From Verrucomicrobiota bacterium (lineage in GTDB: Bacteria; Verrucomicrobiota; Verrucomicrobiia; Chthoniobacterales; UBA10450), in the NCBI GenBank assembly GCA_003218815.1, contig QHON01000185.1:1-9568 (forward strand): DNA of 9,568 nt, in the 5' to 3' direction. The position numbers and the translations under genes are program-made. The notes under the pieces are model-generated. The model was given only the letters and a program-made list of their open reading frames with translations. It did not search any database and was not told where the DNA came from. Position 1 is the first letter of the stretch; the number at the start of each line of letters is the position of its first letter. Positions 6,769 to 9,568 of this stretch are shown here, one piece after another.

Positions 6769-6811
6769 CCTTCGGCCCTGTGGGATATGGGACGGGCAGG
6801 ACTTCCGAAGG
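6769..6811. repeat. Long hairpin with CCTTCGG / CCGAAGG arms
   Basis: CCTTCGG (6769-6775) pairs with CCGAAGG (6805-6811). Inside, CCTG and CAGG can extend the stem across a small asymmetric internal loop, leaving a G-rich loop. It could be a structured leader of cinA (minus strand) or part of a small RNA; there is no evidence for either beyond the pairing. Confidence 0.35.
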
Positions 6812-6927
6812 CGAAAGTTTGTATTACACAATTTTGAAATCGCCAAACGCGCGTGGTTCCTCAGCACGTGGCTGACGTCGGGCATATCGATCCAAAATGC
6901 GTCGTGAGAGGAATTAGGATTGGCGTA

Positions 6928-6946
6928 CCGAGCTATTGCTACTCGG
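6928..6946 (-). terminator. Weak hairpin just after clpX
   Basis: CCGAG and CTCGG form a five-pair stem, six with a T-G wobble on the minus strand, about 30 bases past the clpX stop. It is the only stem in the expected place for a clpX 3' end, but no T-run follows, so a terminator role is uncertain. Confidence 0.25.
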
Positions 6947-6974
6947 CTCAGTTTCCGCCACCGGGACGCAATTT

Positions 6975-8255
6975 TTAGGCCGCCGTCTTGTCCTGTTTCT
7001 TGCGAATCAGTGGTAGCTTTCTGCCCTCGACGACGGCACGATTAATCGTCACTTCGGCAATGTCTTCGCGGCTCGGGACGTCGTACATGATGTCTAGCAT
7101 TGTCCGTTCGAGCATTGAACGCAACGCGCGCGCGCCCGTTCCTTTTGTGACCGCTTGGGCCGCAAGAGCGCGCAACGCGTCCTTTGTCACCGTCAGCCGC
7201 ACGCCTTCCATTGAAAAGAGTTTCGTGTACTGCCTAACCATCGCGTTTTTCGTCTCGGTCAAAATCGCAACCATCTCTTCCTCGGTCAGCGCGTCGAGAC
7301 AGCTCACAACCGGCAACCGACCGATGAATTCCGGAATCATTCCGAAAGCGAGCAAATCTTCTGGCTCGACATGGCGGATGGCTTCCTTTCGTAACGCTTC
7401 CTCAACCTCCAGCGTCGGGCTGCCAAAACCCATTACTTTTTGACCGATCCGTTTCTGAACAATTTTTTCGAGGCCGATGAAAGCGCCGCCGCAAATGAAG
7501 AGGATCTTCTCGGTGTTAACCTGAATGTATTCCTGGTGCGAGTGTTTACGGCCGCCTTGCGGCGGAACGTTGCACGTGCTGCCTTCCAAAATCTTCAAAA
7601 GAGCCTGCTGAACGCCTTCGCCAGAGACATCACGCGTTATGCTCACATTATCAGTCTTGCGACCGATCTTGTCGATCTCGTCGATGTAAACGATACCGAT
7701 CTCCGCGCGCTTCACATCGTAATCGGCATTTTGCAAGAGGCGTAAAATAATATTCTCGACATCTTCACCTACGTAACCCGCTTCGGTAAGCGTGGTCGCA
7801 TCGGCGATGCAGAACGGCACATCCAGAATTTTCGCCAGCGTCTTGGCCAGCAACGTTTTTCCCGAACCGGTTGGACCGATCAGCAGGATATTGCTCTTCT
7901 CAATTTCAACGTCGGCTAATGGATCGGGTTGAAATGCGGCGGACGGATCGGGCATCGCGGACGTCTGCAAAACACGCTTAAAATGGTTGTGCACCGCCAC
8001 TGAAAGCGTTTTCTTCGCGATTTCCTGGCCAATCACATATTGATCGAGCGAGCGCCGAATTTCCGCCGGTTTTGGGACACGAATGCTTGAAGACTGGCGC
8101 TTCGCATCCTCGTTGAGTTCTTTGTCGAGAATGCTTTTGCAAACGTTAATGCAACTGTCGCAGATATAGACGCCCGGCCCGGCGATTAACTTGCGCACCT
8201 CGGCATGGCTCTTGCCACAAAACGAGCACATCGTGAGGTTGGAAGCGCGGGCCAT
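6975..8255 (-). CDS. clpX: ClpX, ATP-dependent unfoldase of the Clp protease
   Basis: Hexameric AAA+ unfoldase that recognises tagged substrates (for example ssrA) and threads them into ClpP. It has 426 residues, the normal length. The N-terminal zinc-binding domain has C10, C13, C32 and C35. The AAA+ core shows Walker A GPTGSGKT (127-134), pore-1 loop GYVG (160-163), Walker B IVYIDEID (188-195), the RKH loop at 236-238, arginine finger in EFIGRLPV (309-316), and sensor-2 GARALRSMLE (374-383). The ClpP-docking loop reads MGF (275-277) where E. coli has IGF. No Shine-Dalgarno sequence precedes ATG 8255; the 23-base gap after clpP is AT-rich (TTTTTAAAAACAAAT). It is third in the tig-clpP-clpX operon, probably cotranscribed with clpP. 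Confidence 0.98.
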   Translation of the reverse strand: MARASNLTMCSFCGKSHAEVRKLIAGPGVYICDSCINVCKSILDKELNEDAKRQSSSIRVPKPAEIRRSLDQYVIGQEIAKKTLSVAVHNHFKRVLQTSAMPDPSAAFQPDPLADVEIEKSNILLIGPTGSGKTLLAKTLAKILDVPFCIADATTLTEAGYVGEDVENIILRLLQNADYDVKRAEIGIVYIDEIDKIGRKTDNVSITRDVSGEGVQQALLKILEGSTCNVPPQGGRKHSHQEYIQVNTEKILFICGGAFIGLEKIVQKRIGQKVMGFGSPTLEVEEALRKEAIRHVEPEDLLAFGMIPEFIGRLPVVSCLDALTEEEMVAILTETKNAMVRQYTKLFSMEGVRLTVTKDALRALAAQAVTKGTGARALRSMLERTMLDIMYDVPSREDIAEVTINRAVVEGRKLPLIRKKQDKTAA

Positions 8256-8278
8256 ATTTGTTTTTAAAAAGGGAGTTC

Positions 8279-8983
8279 TTATCCCCCGGCTTTGCGCGGT
8301 AAAGCAGCCTCGGCAACGGCCACCGAGCGATCCCCGGAGGGCGGCGTCGCGCCATCAAGCAGCTTCACTTCCTTGCGAGACTTAATCACTTCGTCAACGA
8401 GACCATACGCCTTCGCTTCTGCAGCCGACATATAATAATCGCGGTCAGAGTCCAGTCGCACCTGCTCCTGGGATTTACCGGTATGTTGGGCAATGATGCT
8501 GATGAGGCGTTTCTTTAACTTAAACATGTAATCCACCTGGCGCTCAACGTCGCTCGCCGCGCCTTGCGCACCACCGGAAACCTGATGGATCATGATGTCG
8601 GAATTGGGAAGAGCGAAGCGCTTCCCCTTCGTGCCGGCACAAAGCAAAACCGCAGCCATGCTTGCGGCCATGCCGAGACAATAGGTCGTCACGTCGCACG
8701 TAAGAAACTGCATCGTGTCATAAACGGCAAGCCCTGCCGTTACAGATCCGCCCGGCGAGTTAATGTAGATATTGATGTCCTTCTTTGAGTCCTCCATTTG
8801 CAGAAAGAGCAACTGCGCAATGACCAGATTGGCGATGTGATCGTCCATTGGAGTTCCAATGAAAACAATGCGGTCCTTCAGGAGCCGCGAGTAAATGTCG
8901 TAGCTGCGCTCGCCCCTGCCGGTCTGCTCCACAACCATCGGAATCAGCACGGATTGCGACAAATTTTCATTGGATACACTCAT
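8279..8983 (-). CDS. clpP: ClpP, proteolytic subunit of Clp protease
   Basis: Serine peptidase of family S14 that forms the two-ring, 14-subunit chamber where ClpX delivers unfolded substrates. It has 234 residues, longer than E. coli ClpP because of a tail of about 25 residues (PPSGDRSVAVAEAALPRKAGG) after the folded core. The catalytic triad is complete: S108 in GMAASMAA, H133 in MIHQVSGG and D182 in SDRDYYMS, with the spacing seen in E. coli ClpP. Other signatures are the RIVFIGTPMDD strand (38-48) and the oxyanion-region INSPGGSVTAGLAVYDTM (74-91). A short N-terminal propeptide is likely (mature start near VEQTGRGERSYDIYSRLL). ATG 8983 has GGAAG seven bases upstream. The ATG overlaps, as ATGA, the stop of the displaced tig 3' remnant. 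Confidence 0.98.
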   Translation of the reverse strand: MSVSNENLSQSVLIPMVVEQTGRGERSYDIYSRLLKDRIVFIGTPMDDHIANLVIAQLLFLQMEDSKKDINIYINSPGGSVTAGLAVYDTMQFLTCDVTTYCLGMAASMAAVLLCAGTKGKRFALPNSDIMIHQVSGGAQGAASDVERQVDYMFKLKKRLISIIAQHTGKSQEQVRLDSDRDYYMSAAEAKAYGLVDEVIKSRKEVKLLDGATPPSGDRSVAVAEAALPRKAGG

Positions 8984-9069
8984 GATTTTTCTTCCACAAC
9001 AGCGCGTTCTTGCGTCTCCTCGATGCTAACATTTGCCTTTAGGAAATCAAGAGTCTTACCGAGCAAATG
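8980..9069 (-). pseudogene. tig: Out-of-frame 3' remnant of tig
   Basis: In a different frame from the upstream tig sequence, positions 9069 to 8980 encode HLLGKTLDFLKANVSIEE followed by TQERAVVEEKS and a TGA. This matches the usual trigger-factor C-terminus, where a 'GK-hydrophobic-DFL' helix is followed by a short acidic tail. Its TGA overlaps the clpP ATG as ATGA, the expected ancestral junction. It is not reached by translation from upstream, because that frame stops at 9039. The 20-30 residues that normally separate the ARYD-like helix from this segment are missing. Confidence 0.78.
8991..8995 (-). promoter_or_regulatory. clpP ribosome binding site GGAAG
   Basis: GGAAG, read on the minus strand, seven bases before the clpP ATG. 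It lies inside the displaced tig 3' remnant. Because translated tig now ends at 9039, this site may have to recruit ribosomes without coupling to tig. Confidence 0.55.
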
Positions 9070-9568
9070 TCGTAGCGCGCGGCCTCTTCGCGGATGCGCG
9101 CATCGATCTCTTCACGAGAAACTTCGATCTTTTCACGCTCGGCGATGCGGCTCAGAATAAAGTTGGTTTTCAATCGGTGCGCGGCGAGAGAGCCTGCCCC
9201 TTCCACCAGTTCCTTCTCTTTGCCTTTCAGCATGTCGTCAGGCACACCGCGCTCGCGATTGCGATGCACCAGTTCGTTCAAGGCGCGCCGCGTTTCATTT
9301 TTTAAGAGCGGAGGTGGTAAATCAAAGGCAGTATGTTCCTGGAGAAACTTGAAGATCTGCGACTCTTTCGCCCGCTCCACCTCGTGTTCTTTTTCGTGCT
9401 CGAGATCGTGTCCGATCATCTGGCGGAGGTCCGCAACTGTTTTTCCAGGCACAAGCCTGGCTGCAAACGCATCATCGATCGAGGGAAGGACCTTTTGTTT
9501 GATTTCGTTTAAGGTCACGGCGTAATCCGCCATCTTTCCGGCAAGCTCGGTCACGGGAAACTCCGCCG
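9039..9568 (-). CDS. tig: Trigger factor, C-terminal part, 3' end frameshifted
   Basis: Trigger factor is the ribosome-bound chaperone and prolyl isomerase that meets nascent chains at the exit tunnel. Only the part after the PPIase domain is in the window; the 5' end runs off the right edge. The family pattern FPVTELAGK ... YAVTLNEIKQKVLPSIDDAFA, then DLRQMIGHDLE and FDLPPPLLKNETRRALNELV, is clear and corresponds to the C-terminal chaperone arms. The frame then runs REEIDARIREEAARYD into an unrelated tail, ICSVRLLIS, and stops at 9039. The true C-terminus lies just downstream in another frame, so a deletion (net 3n+1 bases) or a similar change has removed the last helices of the chaperone domain. 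It could be a real, partly functional allele or an assembly or sequencing error. It is first in the tig-clpP-clpX operon. Confidence 0.9.
   Translation of the reverse strand, partial: AEFPVTELAGKMADYAVTLNEIKQKVLPSIDDAFAARLVPGKTVADLRQMIGHDLEHEKEHEVERAKESQIFKFLQEHTAFDLPPPLLKNETRRALNELVHRNRERGVPDDMLKGKEKELVEGAGSLAAHRLKTNFILSRIAEREKIEVSREEIDARIREEAARYDICSVRLLIS

Larger units (their letters stand above)
6612..6974. other. 363-bp gap without a convincing gene; hairpin-rich
   Basis: The space between clpX (3' end) and cinA (5' end). Two overlapping small frames exist: plus 6649-6837 (62 codons) and minus 6661-6885 (74 codons). Neither has a recognisable domain. The plus one begins with a signal-peptide-like stretch (polar MNARLAR, then a hydrophobic run to about residue 23), which may be chance or a decayed secreted-protein gene. 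Several hairpins lie at 6718-6811 and 6928-6946. No tRNA cloverleaf and no convincing sigma70 promoter for cinA were found by eye. Confidence 0.5.

Noticed and set aside
6612..6974. tRNA, tmRNA or riboswitch in the clpX-cinA gap
   Set aside because: No cloverleaf, no CCA end and no recognisable riboswitch core; only isolated hairpins.
6988..7443. 151-codon plus-strand frame antisense to clpX
   Set aside because: Ser/Arg/Thr-rich antisense shadow of a perfectly conserved clpX; no domain and no ribosome binding site.
9094..9525. 143-codon plus-strand frame opposite tig
   Set aside because: Low-complexity Ser/Arg/Phe-rich translation typical of an antisense frame of a Glu/Lys-rich coiled gene.

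Overview
This window reads as ordinary chromosomal housekeeping DNA from a Gram-negative bacterium. Its protein flavour is most like the Verrucomicrobiota, and a soil Chthoniobacterales/'Candidatus Udaeobacter'-type lineage is my best guess. That guess rests on the tone of the proteins (exported FKBP, L,D-transpeptidase, CinA and ClpX variants) and moderately high GC, not on a marker gene, so it is inference. There is no phage, CRISPR array, rRNA or tRNA, and no full-size insertion sequence.

Layout from left to right. Positions 1-756 (minus) hold the N-terminal part of an OPT-family oligopeptide transporter that runs off the left edge. Positions 906-2069 (minus) encode a family GH3 beta-N-acetylhexosaminidase (nagZ-like) that carries an in-frame palindromic insert. 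Divergent from it, nadD (2141-2704, plus) and rsfS (2701-3063, plus) form a tight pair. Facing them is an exported FKBP-type prolyl isomerase (3137-3856, minus). Divergent again, a two-gene operon (3916-5373, plus) encodes a secreted protein with a lysozyme-like E...GIGH signature and an L,D-transpeptidase; its stop overlaps that of convergent cinA (5367-6611, minus). A 363-bp gene-poor stretch (6612-6974) with several hairpins follows. The right side is the classic protein-quality-control operon, read leftward: tig (partial, 9568 to 9039), clpP (8983 to 8279) and clpX (8255 to 6975).

Functional themes are cell-wall turnover and remodelling (NagZ-like hydrolase, lysozyme-like protein, L,D-transpeptidase), NAD metabolism (NadD, plus CinA as NMN deamidase / pyrophosphatase), ribosome silencing (RsfS), and protein folding and degradation (FKBP, trigger factor, ClpP, ClpX).

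Three features stand out. (1) A 57-bp, 19-codon element built of nested inverted repeats sits in frame inside nagZ, like the protein-coding palindromic elements known from Rickettsia. (2) The 3' end of tig is broken: the frame runs into an out-of-frame tail, while a recognisable trigger-factor C-terminus survives in another frame and still ends in an ATGA overlap with clpP. (3) rsfS has no ATG, GTG or TTG at its homologous start. An ideally placed AGGAG points to an ATA codon overlapping the nadD stop, as if an ancestral ATGA junction had become ATAA.
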